A stretch of DNA of 64,000 bases, taken from the NCBI RefSeq assembly GCF_000012305.1, contig NC_007204.1:2586702-2650701 (forward strand), given 5' to 3'. A program made the translations under genes and the position numbers. Position 1 is the first letter of the stretch, and each line of letters begins with the position of its first letter. The DNA is from Psychrobacter arcticus 273-4. GTDB lineage: Bacteria > Pseudomonadota > Gammaproteobacteria > Pseudomonadales > Moraxellaceae. The notes beneath the pieces are model-generated. The model searched no databases and was not told where the DNA came from. It saw only the letters and a list, made by a program, of their open reading frames with translations. This document shows, one piece after another, positions 22,930 through 32,256 of this stretch.

Positions 22930-24240
22930 ATGACGTGTCCTTTTTCTTACTCTAATAATAGTCGTGCTGCTATGTCTACCCCTCCTAATGTGCAAAATGA
23001 TTTGCCTTTACAATCTCAAACGGATGCTACTTCACTGTTTAAGCTGCCCTCTTCGCGCTTTACGTTTTGGCTAGTATTGTGTGCCATGGTTTTATTGGGC
23101 ACCAATATGCGCGCGCCTATCGTCGCGCTTGGCTCTATCGCGCCTGTGGTTCAAGGGGCGCTCAATATCTCAGAGACTCAGATCGGTTGGCTGGGTGCGG
23201 TACCGATGCTCACCTTCGCCTTGGGTGCTTTGATCTCACCCACCATTGGCAAGCGTTTTGGTATCGAAAATACCTTGATTGTGATGATTGTCCTACTGAC
23301 CCTCGGTATGATTGTACGCGCAGTCATCCCAACATGGATTGGGTTTTTAAGTGGGACGGTGATGCTAACTTTAGCCATTGGTTTTGCAAATACCTTGGCT
23401 GCGCCTGTCATTAAACAGCACACACCGAATAACATTCCTTTAGTCACCGGTCTATTTAGTCTGACCATGACAGTGACCGCCGGTATTGTCGCCGGTGTCG
23501 TTCTTCCCCTATCTGAATGGGTTGGCTGGCAATGGGCACTAGGTGGCTGGTCATTTTTAGGTATTTTTGCTATCGCTATTTGGATATTCTTACGCCTGCG
23601 TTTAGGCTCGTCGAGCGATCAGATTATCCCTATCGCTACTCAAGGTTTCTCTGATATTTCTATGTGGCGTACCGGCTTTGCTTGGCAAATTGGCATATTC
23701 TTGGGTATTCAATCCTTACTCTATTATACCGTTGCGAGCTTTTTACCATCTATTTTAGTCAGTAAAGGCATGAGTGCGGTCAGTGCAGGACAGATGGGTT
23801 CGGTGTTTCAGTTTATGGCGCCACTGGCTATTTTGAGCTTAACATGGTTGATCAATCGTGGTCGCCCTACACAGGCTTTGGCAGTGTTTGCAGCAGTATT
23901 AAACGTCATTGGCATCCTAGGTCTAAGCTATACGTCTACCGATTTAGCATGGCTATGGGCAGGCTTTATGGGTGCAGGCTGCTCGGCAATTTTTACTTTA
24001 AGTATTATGCTGTTTTCTCTTCGCACTTATACGACCAATCAAGCCAGTGAGCTGTCTGGTATGGCACAATTCGTCGGTTATATCATTGCGTTTTTTGGTC
24101 CACTTGGGACTGGTTGGCTACATGAGGTGACTGACAGCTGGGATTTACCGCTGCTGATTACGCTTATTTTGATGATTGTAAACGTAGGGATAGCTTGGCT
24201 GGTCAGTCGTCCGCTGATGGTTGACGGCAAGAAGATTTAG
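22930..24240 (+). CDS. MFS transporter, CynX/NimT-like
   Basis: A major facilitator protein of about 436 aa with 12 predicted membrane helices, resembling the CynX/NimT (cyanate permease-like) group. MVLLGTNMRAPIVALGSIAP is the typical first-helix motif of that group, and the IGWLGAVPMLTFALGAL and TPTIGKRFG-like loop 2-3 regions fit. The substrate cannot be told from sequence. Starts are uncertain: TTG 22900, ATG 22930 and ATG 22972 share the frame and none has a good Shine-Dalgarno sequence. It is transcribed alone. Confidence 0.85.
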   Translation: MTCPFSYSNNSRAAMSTPPNVQNDLPLQSQTDATSLFKLPSSRFTFWLVLCAMVLLGTNMRAPIVALGSIAPVVQGALNISETQIGWLGAVPMLTFALGALISPTIGKRFGIENTLIVMIVLLTLGMIVRAVIPTWIGFLSGTVMLTLAIGFANTLAAPVIKQHTPNNIPLVTGLFSLTMTVTAGIVAGVVLPLSEWVGWQWALGGWSFLGIFAIAIWIFLRLRLGSSSDQIIPIATQGFSDISMWRTGFAWQIGIFLGIQSLLYYTVASFLPSILVSKGMSAVSAGQMGSVFQFMAPLAILSLTWLINRGRPTQALAVFAAVLNVIGILGLSYTSTDLAWLWAGFMGAGCSAIFTLSIMLFSLRTYTTNQASELSGMAQFVGYIIAFFGPLGTGWLHEVTDSWDLPLLITLILMIVNVGIAWLVSRPLMVDGKKI

Positions 24241-24330
24241 TTTTTATCATTAATCAATTAACTTTTGCACCATATTGCTGCTTATCTGATTCTGCTAGAC
24301 TGGTTCTATTGCCTATAGGACAGCAGAATT

Positions 24331-25143
24331 ATGATAAACAGACTTTCTCGCTTACCGCAGCGCTTGCTCACGGTCGCTGCATTGACTGTCGCAATCGCAA
24401 TCAGCGGTTGTCAAAAAACGCCTGATGCCGATGATACTAAGACAGATACTGGCACTCAAGACAGCACTCAAACCATCAATCAAACCTCTGATACTCAACT
24501 ATCTCAAACCACACCTAAGACGAACTCTGCTGAACAACAAGCACCTTTAACCATATTGGCATTAGGTGACTCGTTGACAGAAGGGCTTGGGGTGGATAAT
24601 GATGCCAATTACCCTGCTCAGCTACAAACACGTTTGCAGGAACTTGGTTATAAAGACATCAAAGTCATCAATTCAGGATTAAGCGGCGAGACCAGCACAG
24701 GTTTGGTCAATCGATTAGATTGGGTATTACAGACCAAACCTGATATCACTATTTTGACCATTGGTGCCAATGATGCTATTCGTGGTATCGATGTCGCGAC
24801 GGTTGAAGCCAATATTCGTACTGCCGTAAAGCGCTTACAGGACAATGATAGCGTGGTCATCTTAGGCGGTATGCAGATCTATGACAACCTTGGCTCTGAT
24901 TACGTAAAATCCTTTGCGGCAATATATCCAAGAGTGGCGAAAGACATGAACGTGACGCTCATTCCGTTCTTTTTAGACGGTGTAGGCGGCGATCCTAAGC
25001 TCAATCAAGCGGATGCCATTCATCCAACCAAAGAAGGTTATACGTTTATCGTTAATGACAATATCTTGCCGATATTGCAGCCTGAGCTTAAAAAAATAAA
25101 TCCATCGAATGTGACCAACACGCCTACTGAGACTGCACAATGA
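24331..25143 (+). CDS. tesA: SGNH-family lysophospholipase/thioesterase (TesA-like), lipoprotein
   Basis: A secreted GDSL/SGNH hydrolase (270 aa). The signal peptide ends in AISGC, a lipobox, unlike soluble periplasmic E. coli TesA. A Ser/Thr/Gln-rich linker (about 35-70) leads to the hydrolase fold: block I ALGDSLTEGLG with the nucleophile Ser, the block III GAND, and DAIHPTKEG with the catalytic Asp and His. The TGA overlaps the ATG of the ABC ATPase by four bases, so these genes are co-translated. In E. coli tesA is divergent from ybbAP. Here they form one operon. Confidence 0.92.
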   Translation: MINRLSRLPQRLLTVAALTVAIAISGCQKTPDADDTKTDTGTQDSTQTINQTSDTQLSQTTPKTNSAEQQAPLTILALGDSLTEGLGVDNDANYPAQLQTRLQELGYKDIKVINSGLSGETSTGLVNRLDWVLQTKPDITILTIGANDAIRGIDVATVEANIRTAVKRLQDNDSVVILGGMQIYDNLGSDYVKSFAAIYPRVAKDMNVTLIPFFLDGVGGDPKLNQADAIHPTKEGYTFIVNDNILPILQPELKKINPSNVTNTPTETAQ

Positions 25144-25829
25144 CATCAGCATTACCTACCTCAAAAGCAGTGCTGCTCACTGCCACTAAGTTAAATAAGA
25201 CCGTACACGTTGGCGACCAGTCCTTATCTATTATTAAAGACGTCGATATTCATGTCAATGCTGGCGAGTTTGTGGTGATCATGGGTAAATCTGGTTCTGG
25301 AAAATCCACTTTGCTGGGTTTATTAGCGGCGTTAGATTATCCGGATAGCGGCGACGTTGAGCTCGCAGGTCAAACCTTAAGCCGATTAAATGAAGATGCT
25401 TTAGCGGTTATTCGGCAGCGCGATATGGGTTTTGTGTTTCAGTCCTTTCATCTGCTACCAACGCTAACCGTTGCTGAAAATATCGCTTTTCCGTTGGATA
25501 TCGCCCGTCGCCCAGATGCGGCGCGCGTTGATGAATTGATTGAGGCAGTTGATTTGGGTCATAGGCGTCATAGCTTGCCAAACCAGTTATCAGGTGGCGA
25601 GCAACAGCGTACGGCGGTTGCTCGCGCATTGGTATCACGCCCAAAGATTGTCTTTGCTGATGAGCCTACCGGTAATTTAGATGAACAAAACGCCAATCAA
25701 GTCATGCAGCTATTACTGGATTTGCGTCAGAAAACCGGCTCGGCGCTGGTGGTGGTCACCCATGATTCAGCACTTGCTGATATGGCAGATCGCGTTATTA
25801 CCATGCATGACGGACGGATTGTATCGTAA
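25140..25829 (+). CDS. ybbA: ABC transporter ATP-binding protein, YbbA-like
   Basis: An ATPase (229 aa) of the MacB/LolD-type type VII ABC class. Walker [10 protein letters not shown] lies near residue 49, a Q-loop [12 protein letters not shown] follows, the signature LSGGEQQR is near 150, and Walker [16 protein letters not shown] is followed by the H-loop His. It pairs with the large permease that starts one base before its stop. In this class ATP hydrolysis drives periplasmic motions rather than import. It is linked to TesA by overlap. Confidence 0.94.
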   Translation: MTSALPTSKAVLLTATKLNKTVHVGDQSLSIIKDVDIHVNAGEFVVIMGKSGSGKSTLLGLLAALDYPDSGDVELAGQTLSRLNEDALAVIRQRDMGFVFQSFHLLPTLTVAENIAFPLDIARRPDAARVDELIEAVDLGHRRHSLPNQLSGGEQQRTAVARALVSRPKIVFADEPTGNLDEQNANQVMQLLLDLRQKTGSALVVVTHDSALADMADRVITMHDGRIVS

Positions 25830-28477
25830 TGGATAATAAGAATGTAGAAGACATCTCATCGACTGATAATACTGATACCACCATGGCTAGAGAGTCAGAC
25901 GCTAGTGGCGGTATCGTACGCCAGCTATTGACGAGCACCTTGGGTTTACAAGGATTGGGCGCGCAAGCACTCAGCCGCAGCTGGTGGCAGCGCTGGATAT
26001 ATCCAGTATTATTCTTATTAACCTTAACCTTGTCACTTGCCACTTACCTCACGCTTGATTCTATCCAGCAGTCAGTTGACACCTATATCAATGACAATCA
26101 GCGTGCTTTGGTCGGTGGCGATTTAATCTTAAACAGTAAGCAAGATTGGCCAAGCGAAGTATTAACGCAGATTGATACCCTTGCTGATACACAAACGGTT
26201 TTTGACTATCAGTTTAGCGCGATGGTCGTCACTGATGAGCAGACCTTACTTGCCAGCATCAAGGCGGTTTCCCAATCCTACCCATTATATGGTGATGTCG
26301 AGCTGGCATCAGGACAGCCCTTATGGCAACAGCTCACAGCAAATCATGTGGTCGTCGCTCCAGAAGTGCTTAAAAGCTTAGATGCTGATATTGGTGACCA
26401 AATTACCATAGGTGATGCGCAATTTATCATTAGTGATGTGCTGACAAAAGAGCCTGATCGTCCGCTGAGCGCCTTTGGCTTTGGTGGGCGTATTTTGATG
26501 CCACAGCAGACGTTAGAGGCGACCAATCTATTGGGACAGCGTAGCCGTATTAATTACCGTATTGAGCTGGCAGGTAATGCAGAATTGATGGCAATCCAGC
26601 GCGATAAGCTGACGCAAATATTGACCAATTATCCTGATATCGAGCTCTCTGATGCGGAATCTGCGGATACCTCGGTTTCGCGTATCTCTGACAATGTACT
26701 GATGTTTTTAAAGCTTTTGGTCATTGCTGTACTGTTATTATCCGCAGTGGCTATGTATGGCGTCATCACGGCATTTGTGACCAAGCAGCAGTCTAGCAAT
26801 GCGATACGTTTGGCACTGGGTGAGCCACTTGGTTCCCTCAAACGCAGCTACTATCAGCTGCTAATTATTACCGCCATTATTGCTTGTATCGCAGCGATTT
26901 TAGTCAGCTTTGGCTTACTCAAAGTCGGTCAGCCTTATCTTGTGGCTATCTTACCAGCTGACGTCAGCTTGGCTATTAACCCTATCAGTGCCATTAAAAC
27001 CATCATCATAGCCTTGGTGCTGACGCTACTCATCGCCCAACGCGGCTTGAGCACATTGAACACCACCAAACCTGCTACCTTGCTCAATCAAGGTGCAAGC
27101 TCAGCTGGGCAACAGCTACCTTGGTATCAGCGTTTACCGTTACTTTGGTATGGGTTAATGCTGGCTGGTCTATATGTCTTTTTTGCTTATGAAGTAGGCG
27201 GGTGGTTATTTGGCGCGCAATTATTAATCGGTTTAATTGGCTTTGTGAGCGTATTTTGGCTATTGGCACGCGGCTGGCTGTGGTTACTGGCACGTATCGC
27301 AAGTAACGCTAAAATTGGCTGGATGCAGCGTATTGCGATTCATAACCTTGCACGTAAAGGCAACCAATCGGCATTATTTTTTGTCACCTTAGCACTATCG
27401 GTGGCAGTACTCACCCTCATCACAACGCTCAATCACAGTATCAACGCCCAGTTTATTAACGCTTATCCTGAAGATGCGCCCAATTTATTTTTGTTAGACA
27501 TTCAGAGCGATCAGCATGATGAGATTGATACTATTATTGGCGCACCAGTGAGCTATTACCCAGTCATCCGTGCTCGAGTAGTGACTGCTAATAATATACC
27601 GGTACAGGATATCGAGCCTGCTGATGGCTTTGATGATCCCGCACGTGTCTTTAATCTAAGCTATGCAGATACGGTAATGGACACTGAATTTATTACGGAT
27701 GCTGTAGCAGACAATCAGCTGTATGCGCCTATTGATAATCAAAATGAGCAAAACCAAGACGTCGCACCCTTGTCTATTTTGGACACGGCCGCCAGCTTAC
27801 TGAATGTCGGCATGGGTGATGAAGTGCGTTTTAACATTCAAGGGATCGAAATCGTCGGGCAGATTACCAGTATCCGCTCGCGTTATGAGCAAGGTCCCAG
27901 TCCTTATTTCTACTTTTTATTTGAGCCAGCCGTTCTCTCTGCTGCCCCGCAGATTCAATTTGCCACCGCGCATGTAAACGCTGATGATATTCCAGACCTG
28001 CAAGGAAAAATGGTACGACAATTCCCTGCAGTGACGACGATAGACGGAACAGCAATCGCTCAGCAGGTCCAAGAGTTGGTGGTGCAAATGAGCCGTTTGG
28101 TATACGTCTTTACGCTACTGGCCTTACTGACTGGTGTTATGGTACTGATTAGCTCGTTGTTATCCACCTCACAAGACCGCTTGCAAGAAAGCGCCTCTTT
28201 TAGGCTGCTAGGGATGCAAAAACGCGACTTGTATATGCTAAATATTTTAGAGCTTGGGGTATTGGGAATTAGTGCGGCGACCTTTGCGATCATTATCGCC
28301 AGCGTTGGCGCATGGGCTGCCCTCACTCAGTGGTTTAATCTACGCTTTAGTGTGCCGTGGGCAAGCCTGAGTATCGGTAGTATGGCGTTAATCGTTTTAT
28401 TATTTGCCATTGCCATTATTTATGTGAGATTGGTGATTGGGCGCGGCATTATGGCAAGGGTAAGGGCGATGATTTAG
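25829..28477 (+). CDS. ybbP: ABC transporter permease, YbbP-like
   Basis: A large FtsX/MacB-like permease (882 aa). After a cytoplasmic N-terminus the first membrane helix is near residues 57-75, a long periplasmic domain runs to about 285, then there are helices at about 290-400 and 430-500. A second periplasmic domain (about 540-740) and three C-terminal helices follow. This duplicated FtsX layout is typical of YbbP. Its TTGRG-like coupling to TesA hints at a lipid-related or small-molecule role that is not proven. It is the last gene of the operon. Confidence 0.92.
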   Translation: MDNKNVEDISSTDNTDTTMARESDASGGIVRQLLTSTLGLQGLGAQALSRSWWQRWIYPVLFLLTLTLSLATYLTLDSIQQSVDTYINDNQRALVGGDLILNSKQDWPSEVLTQIDTLADTQTVFDYQFSAMVVTDEQTLLASIKAVSQSYPLYGDVELASGQPLWQQLTANHVVVAPEVLKSLDADIGDQITIGDAQFIISDVLTKEPDRPLSAFGFGGRILMPQQTLEATNLLGQRSRINYRIELAGNAELMAIQRDKLTQILTNYPDIELSDAESADTSVSRISDNVLMFLKLLVIAVLLLSAVAMYGVITAFVTKQQSSNAIRLALGEPLGSLKRSYYQLLIITAIIACIAAILVSFGLLKVGQPYLVAILPADVSLAINPISAIKTIIIALVLTLLIAQRGLSTLNTTKPATLLNQGASSAGQQLPWYQRLPLLWYGLMLAGLYVFFAYEVGGWLFGAQLLIGLIGFVSVFWLLARGWLWLLARIASNAKIGWMQRIAIHNLARKGNQSALFFVTLALSVAVLTLITTLNHSINAQFINAYPEDAPNLFLLDIQSDQHDEIDTIIGAPVSYYPVIRARVVTANNIPVQDIEPADGFDDPARVFNLSYADTVMDTEFITDAVADNQLYAPIDNQNEQNQDVAPLSILDTAASLLNVGMGDEVRFNIQGIEIVGQITSIRSRYEQGPSPYFYFLFEPAVLSAAPQIQFATAHVNADDIPDLQGKMVRQFPAVTTIDGTAIAQQVQELVVQMSRLVYVFTLLALLTGVMVLISSLLSTSQDRLQESASFRLLGMQKRDLYMLNILELGVLGISAATFAIIIASVGAWAALTQWFNLRFSVPWASLSIGSMALIVLLFAIAIIYVRLVIGRGIMARVRAMI

Positions 28478-28503
28478 TTGTTAAAAGTTTAATTAATTAA
28501 AGT

Positions 28504-29019
28504 CTACTTTAATCTTCTGAGACCTCCATTAACTTTAACTCCATTACTGGTTATACTTGCATTTATAACCTTTTTTGCCGTAGTAAAATGTTGGTTACCA
28601 TTCTGTTGGTAAAATTTAATCCGTGCTGGACACTCATTAAAATAACTTTCAGCATCGTTAACATCATCATCAGTAATTTCCAAATGAATCTCATACTCTG
28701 CCTTTTTCCTTAACTTATGATAGCTTTGAAGAATATATCCTAAATCTGCTAAGTTCCTGATACCAGAGCGCTGTAAGCTCATGTATATTTTCTGATGAGA
28801 ACCGTATCTAGGAGTTCTCTCTGTAGGGTTGGGAGGGTAGTCATAGAGAGTTATCTCTGCCCCATCTACACTATCTTTTTTAAATAAAGAGCTTGCATGC
28901 ATAAAGCTTGCATAGTAACCACGAATAATCTTTAACCGTTCATGAGCTTCATTACAGCTAAAAGTTATACTGTCGATTTCACACTTTTGCTTGTATAAAT
29001 CGTCTGTTGTAACTGTCAT
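28504..29019 (-). CDS. HEPN-like (UPF0332-type) small protein of an accessory cassette
   Basis: 171 aa, cytosolic, with no named homologue that I recognise. Residues about 28-50 read RLKIIRGYYASFMHASSLF, which fits the YYAxFhaA helix of UPF0332/HEPN proteins. A GSH then occurs near 95, and YHKLRKKAEYEI near 125 fits the conserved R-x-x-A-D/E-Y helix. A canonical Rx4-6H ribonuclease motif is not seen, so it may be a non-catalytic HEPN partner. It starts directly after the TAA of the TPR gene (TAAATG), so translation is coupled. The cassette has lower GC than its neighbours and sits as an insert between ybbP and avtA. Confidence 0.6.
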   Translation of the reverse strand: MTVTTDDLYKQKCEIDSITFSCNEAHERLKIIRGYYASFMHASSLFKKDSVDGAEITLYDYPPNPTERTPRYGSHQKIYMSLQRSGIRNLADLGYILQSYHKLRKKAEYEIHLEITDDDVNDAESYFNECPARIKFYQQNGNQHFTTAKKVINASITSNGVKVNGGLRRLK

Positions 29020-29871
29020 TTAGGCTTCTAGCTCCCTATTCGTACCTAAATAAAAAGCTTTTGGTTTTTCGGTACCATCTTCGCGGTTTTTATTCTGACG
29101 AAAAAATACTACAAACTTACCAAGCAAATCATGACGTTCATTATCAAATATATAGTCTAAGTACTGATTTCTGAATTCAGTATTGAGATACGAAGCTTCT
29201 TCAGGGTTAATATTTAAGAAAGCTTCAATGTTTAACTGCCTATCTAGGCCATTGTCAATACTAAATCTTGGCTGATATATTTGTCTAGTTTTGTCAAAAA
29301 TAAATTTTATCAAGACACCAGTAAACTCTTGATAATCTTGAATAGAGATATCAATCTTATTGATATCTGTCTTAAGTTTTAAGATATTTGAGTATTTATC
29401 TAGGGTAGAGTCTTTCATATTTCCAGCGTGCTGAAGTAGCGTCTCATCTAAAGTAGATAATAAATATAATTCAATAATGTTAGCAAAGTATTCAAGATTT
29501 GATACACCATCATCTGTCTCATTCAAACATTTGATAAGCATTTCCTTGGCTTGTTCTAGCTCGCCTAAAATAATAAGAGTAGTAGCATAATTTGAAAGGA
29601 TACCAGCATGTGAATTTGGTATTCTTAAAGTAGCCTCATATGAGTTTATAGCTTCATTAAAGTTCCCAAGCACAACGTATCTCAAAGCTTTTATAAAATG
29701 AAATAATGCATAATCTGATTTTTTATTATCTTCTGCTAGACCTAGCATTCTTGCTAACTCAATTTTATCATAGGTACATATATTCTTTTGATTATGAAAG
29801 TACTTATCTAGGATTAGATTAGCAGTCTCAGCTAATACATCTGCTTCAGTTTTAGGCTGACGTGTTGTCAT
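29020..29871 (-). CDS. TPR-containing protein of unknown function
   Basis: 283 aa, soluble. Residues about 50-150 look like tetratricopeptide repeats (ALFHFIKALRYVVLGNFNEA, then a SNYATTLIILGELEQAKEML unit), giving a helical scaffold for protein binding. The C-terminal 100 residues are charged and I do not recognise them. AAGGTGA lies 6 bases before the ATG. It is the first gene of a two-gene operon with the HEPN-like protein and lies behind a leader with its own terminator. Codon use is AT-rich, suggesting acquisition. A sensor or antitoxin-like role is possible but unproven. Confidence 0.6.
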   Translation of the reverse strand: MTTRQPKTEADVLAETANLILDKYFHNQKNICTYDKIELARMLGLAEDNKKSDYALFHFIKALRYVVLGNFNEAINSYEATLRIPNSHAGILSNYATTLIILGELEQAKEMLIKCLNETDDGVSNLEYFANIIELYLLSTLDETLLQHAGNMKDSTLDKYSNILKLKTDINKIDISIQDYQEFTGVLIKFIFDKTRQIYQPRFSIDNGLDRQLNIEAFLNINPEEASYLNTEFRNQYLDYIFDNERHDLLGKFVVFFRQNKNREDGTEKPKAFYLGTNRELEA

Positions 29872-29923
29872 AATTCACCTTCACTTTTATCGAATTCTGA
29901 TTGTAAACATAAAATTCGAAGAC

Positions 29924-29959
29924 AAAAAAACTGTCTTTTCTCGACTTGATAAGACAGTT
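29924..29959 (-). terminator. Leader terminator (attenuator) upstream of the TPR/HEPN operon
   Basis: In the minus-strand transcript AACTGTCTT and AAGACAGTT form a 9-bp stem followed by a T-run (A-run at 29924-29930). It lies between the promoter (30040-30067) and the TPR gene. Transcription would therefore give a short RNA of about 110 nt unless read-through occurs. Such an arrangement fits an attenuator or a small RNA ahead of the genes. Confidence 0.75.
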
Positions 29960-30019
29960 ACTATATGTAGAAATTCAAATTGTGGAGTTGTACTCTAGCA
30001 GCATCTAAATAATAACATT

Positions 30020-30067
30020 CTAACATATGTTAGTAAATGCTTATAATATAAAATTACTGATTGTCAA
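30020..30067 (-). promoter_or_regulatory. Promoter and operator palindrome of the TPR/HEPN cassette
   Basis: On the minus strand TTGACA (30062-30067) and TATAAG (30040-30045) are 16 bases apart. Directly after, at 30020-30033 and overlapping the expected start of transcription, is the perfect 14-bp palindrome CTAACATATGTTAG. A repressor binding there would shut the promoter, a common layout for autoregulated cassettes. Confidence 0.65.
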
Positions 30068-30272
30068 TCTTGACTTTTTATTATTTTTGAAGTGGGTGCT
30101 ATATTCGTTTCATACATTTACTTTATAGTTGGTTTTGCGCAAGAGTTAGAATTAATTCTATTATCAATAATCGCCTTAAGGTGTAGCTTAACCTCGACAG
30201 TAGCGTATAGATAAGATATCAACTGATGGTAAGATTAGCTCCAAAACCCTAAATCTCTAAAACACCAAACCC

Positions 30273-30307
30273 AAAACGCTCGCTATTAATTTAGAGGGCG
30301 TTTTTTT
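30273..30307 (+). terminator. Terminator-like hairpin upstream of avtA
   Basis: AAAACGC and GCGTTTT form a 7-bp stem with a long loop, followed by a T-run. I find no gene on the plus strand between 30068 and 30272 that it could end. It may close an unrecognised small RNA or be the remnant of a lost gene. Confidence 0.6.
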
Positions 30308-30334
30308 ATTACGCTTATACGCCTAGCCCTCATT

Positions 30335-30343
30335 TGCTATAAT
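30335..30343 (+). promoter_or_regulatory. Extended -10 promoter of avtA
   Basis: TGCTATAAT in the context TTTGCTATAATAGCGCC lies about 57 bases before the avtA ATG. It is nearly identical to the thrS element at 5358-5366. Confidence 0.6.
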
Positions 30344-30399
30344 AGCGCCACTTTGCACTCAAATAACTCTTACACCTCATTAGCCCTCACGGTAACCTT

Positions 30400-31731
30400 A
30401 TGAAATTCTCAAAGTTCGGTCAAAAATTTACCCAGCCCACTGGCATCTCACAATTGATGGATGATCTTGGCGATGCACTAAAAAGTGATCAGCCTGTTAA
30501 CATGCTGGGCGGTGGTAACCCTGCCAAAATTGATGCCGTCAATGAGTTGTTTTTGGAAACTTACAAGGCGCTTGGCAATGATAACGATACGGGCAAAGCC
30601 AATAGTAGCGCTATTATTAGCATGGCGAATTACTCCAATCCACAAGGTGACTCTGCCTTTATCGATGCCTTAGTTGGCTTCTTTAACCGTCATTATGATT
30701 GGAATCTAACCTCAGAAAATATCGCCCTGACCAATGGCTCACAGAATGCGTTTTTCTATCTGTTTAATTTATTTGGCGGTGCTTTTGTTAATGAGCACAG
30801 TCAAGACAAAGAAAGTAAATCTGTCGATAAGTCAATTCTACTGCCATTGACCCCTGAGTATATCGGCTATAGTGACGTGCATGTGGAAGGTCAGCATTTT
30901 GCCGCTGTACTGCCGCATATCGATGAAGTAACGCATGATGGCGAGGAAGGTTTCTTTAAATATCGTGTCGATTTTGAAGCGTTAGAAAACTTGCCAGCGT
31001 TAAAGGAAGGTCGTATTGGTGCGATTTGCTGCTCACGCCCGACCAATCCTACTGGCAACGTGCTGACGGATGAAGAAATGGCGCATTTGGCCGAGATTGC
31101 CAAACGCTATGACATACCGCTGATTATCGATAATGCCTACGGTATGCCCTTCCCTAATATTATTTATTCAGACGCGCATCTGAATTGGGATAACAATACG
31201 ATTCTGTGCTTTAGTCTGTCTAAAATTGGCCTACCCGGTATGCGTACTGGTATTATCGTTGCCGATGCTAAAGTGATCGAAGCGGTCAGCGCGATGAATG
31301 CCGTGGTGAATCTAGCGCCGACACGCTTTGGCGCAGCGATTGCCACGCCATTGGTCGCAAACGATCGTATCAAGCAGTTATCTGATAATGAGATTAAGCC
31401 TTTTTATCAAAAGCAAGCGACCCTCGCTGTGAAGCTTTTGAAACAAGCATTGGGCGATTATCCGCTGATGATTCATAAGCCTGAGGGTGCGATTTTCTTA
31501 TGGCTGTGGTTTAAAGATTTACCGATTAGTACACTCGATCTATATGAGCGTCTCAAAGCAAAAGGCACGCTTATTGTGCCAAGCGAGTACTTCTTCCCCG
31601 GTGTTGACGTGAGCGACTATCAGCACGCCCATGAATGTATTCGTATGAGTATCGCTGCTGATGAACAAACGCTGATTGACGGTATCAAGGTGATTGGAGA
31701 AGTGGTACGCGAGCTTTACGATAATAAGTAA
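30400..31731 (+). CDS. avtA: Valine-pyruvate aminotransferase
   Basis: A PLP-dependent class I/II aminotransferase (443 aa) linking alanine/pyruvate with valine/2-oxoisovalerate. The N-terminal NMLGGGNPAKI, the central CSRPTNPTGNVLTDEE, IDNAYGMPFPNI and SLSKIGLPGMRTGI (with the PLP-binding Lys of SLSK) are typical of AvtA. There is no signal peptide. It is monocistronic, with an extended -10 promoter and a long hairpin (31771-31823) after it that it shares with the convergent gene. Confidence 0.94.
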   Translation: MKFSKFGQKFTQPTGISQLMDDLGDALKSDQPVNMLGGGNPAKIDAVNELFLETYKALGNDNDTGKANSSAIISMANYSNPQGDSAFIDALVGFFNRHYDWNLTSENIALTNGSQNAFFYLFNLFGGAFVNEHSQDKESKSVDKSILLPLTPEYIGYSDVHVEGQHFAAVLPHIDEVTHDGEEGFFKYRVDFEALENLPALKEGRIGAICCSRPTNPTGNVLTDEEMAHLAEIAKRYDIPLIIDNAYGMPFPNIIYSDAHLNWDNNTILCFSLSKIGLPGMRTGIIVADAKVIEAVSAMNAVVNLAPTRFGAAIATPLVANDRIKQLSDNEIKPFYQKQATLAVKLLKQALGDYPLMIHKPEGAIFLWLWFKDLPISTLDLYERLKAKGTLIVPSEYFFPGVDVSDYQHAHECIRMSIAADEQTLIDGIKVIGEVVRELYDNK

Positions 31732-31770
31732 GCTCGCACTGATTGCTTGTTTTTATAAAGAAACGTTCCA

Positions 31771-31823
31771 CTTACTAGTATGTTAAAACCGCTTATTATC
31801 GTTGTTTTAACATACTGGTAGGT
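31771..31823. terminator. Bidirectional hairpin between convergent avtA and a membrane-protein gene
   Basis: ACTAGTATGTTAAAAC and GTTTTAACATACTGGT pair over 16 bp with one mismatch, and the stem extends further with wobble pairs. The right arm lies inside the last codons of the minus-strand gene (stop at 31796). It probably ends transcription from both sides. Confidence 0.65.
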
Positions 31824-32170
31824 TTAGTGACTGATTGGAAAATCTTTGTCCACATGGTAAGCCCATAAAGCACGTAAGACAACAGGCAAGTATTGATAAT
31901 ATCATGGATACTTGCTATGAGCTCTGCGCCTTCTAGCCCAGCAATACCAAGCTCAGTAATGGTCTGACGGTTATCCAAATACTCACCTAATAAGGCGATA
32001 CAAGTCACCATAATTAAAGCGATAAACGCTCTGATACTGTATTTCTTAAAAATTGGACGCAGCAAAATGACGCTTAATAGATAAACACTGATGCCCACAT
32101 AGATATGTAGGGCATCTTTTTCTAATCCTGTGGCACTCACGACGCCGTTTTTAAAGAGATAAAAGTCCAC
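31796..32170 (-). CDS. Small membrane protein, weakly VanZ-like
   Basis: 124 aa with three predicted membrane helices (about 22-40, 46-64, 92-108). KDALHIYVGISVYLL and IALLGEYLDN resemble the helix patterns of VanZ-like proteins, but this is a weak call and the function is unknown. The apparent start is GTG 32170 with a poor Shine-Dalgarno sequence (GGA). It lies downstream of hisH on the same strand, past a structured spacer. Confidence 0.55.
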   Translation of the reverse strand: MDFYLFKNGVVSATGLEKDALHIYVGISVYLLSVILLRPIFKKYSIRAFIALIMVTCIALLGEYLDNRQTITELGIAGLEGAELIASIHDIINTCLLSYVLYGLTMWTKIFQSVTKPTSMLKQR

Positions 32171-32256
32171 TATTTATTCCACATATAAGAGAGTAGGAAG
32201 TGATTAAGCTTAAAATAAGCATAAAAAAGAGTTTGCGACCATGCAAGCTCTCCTGC

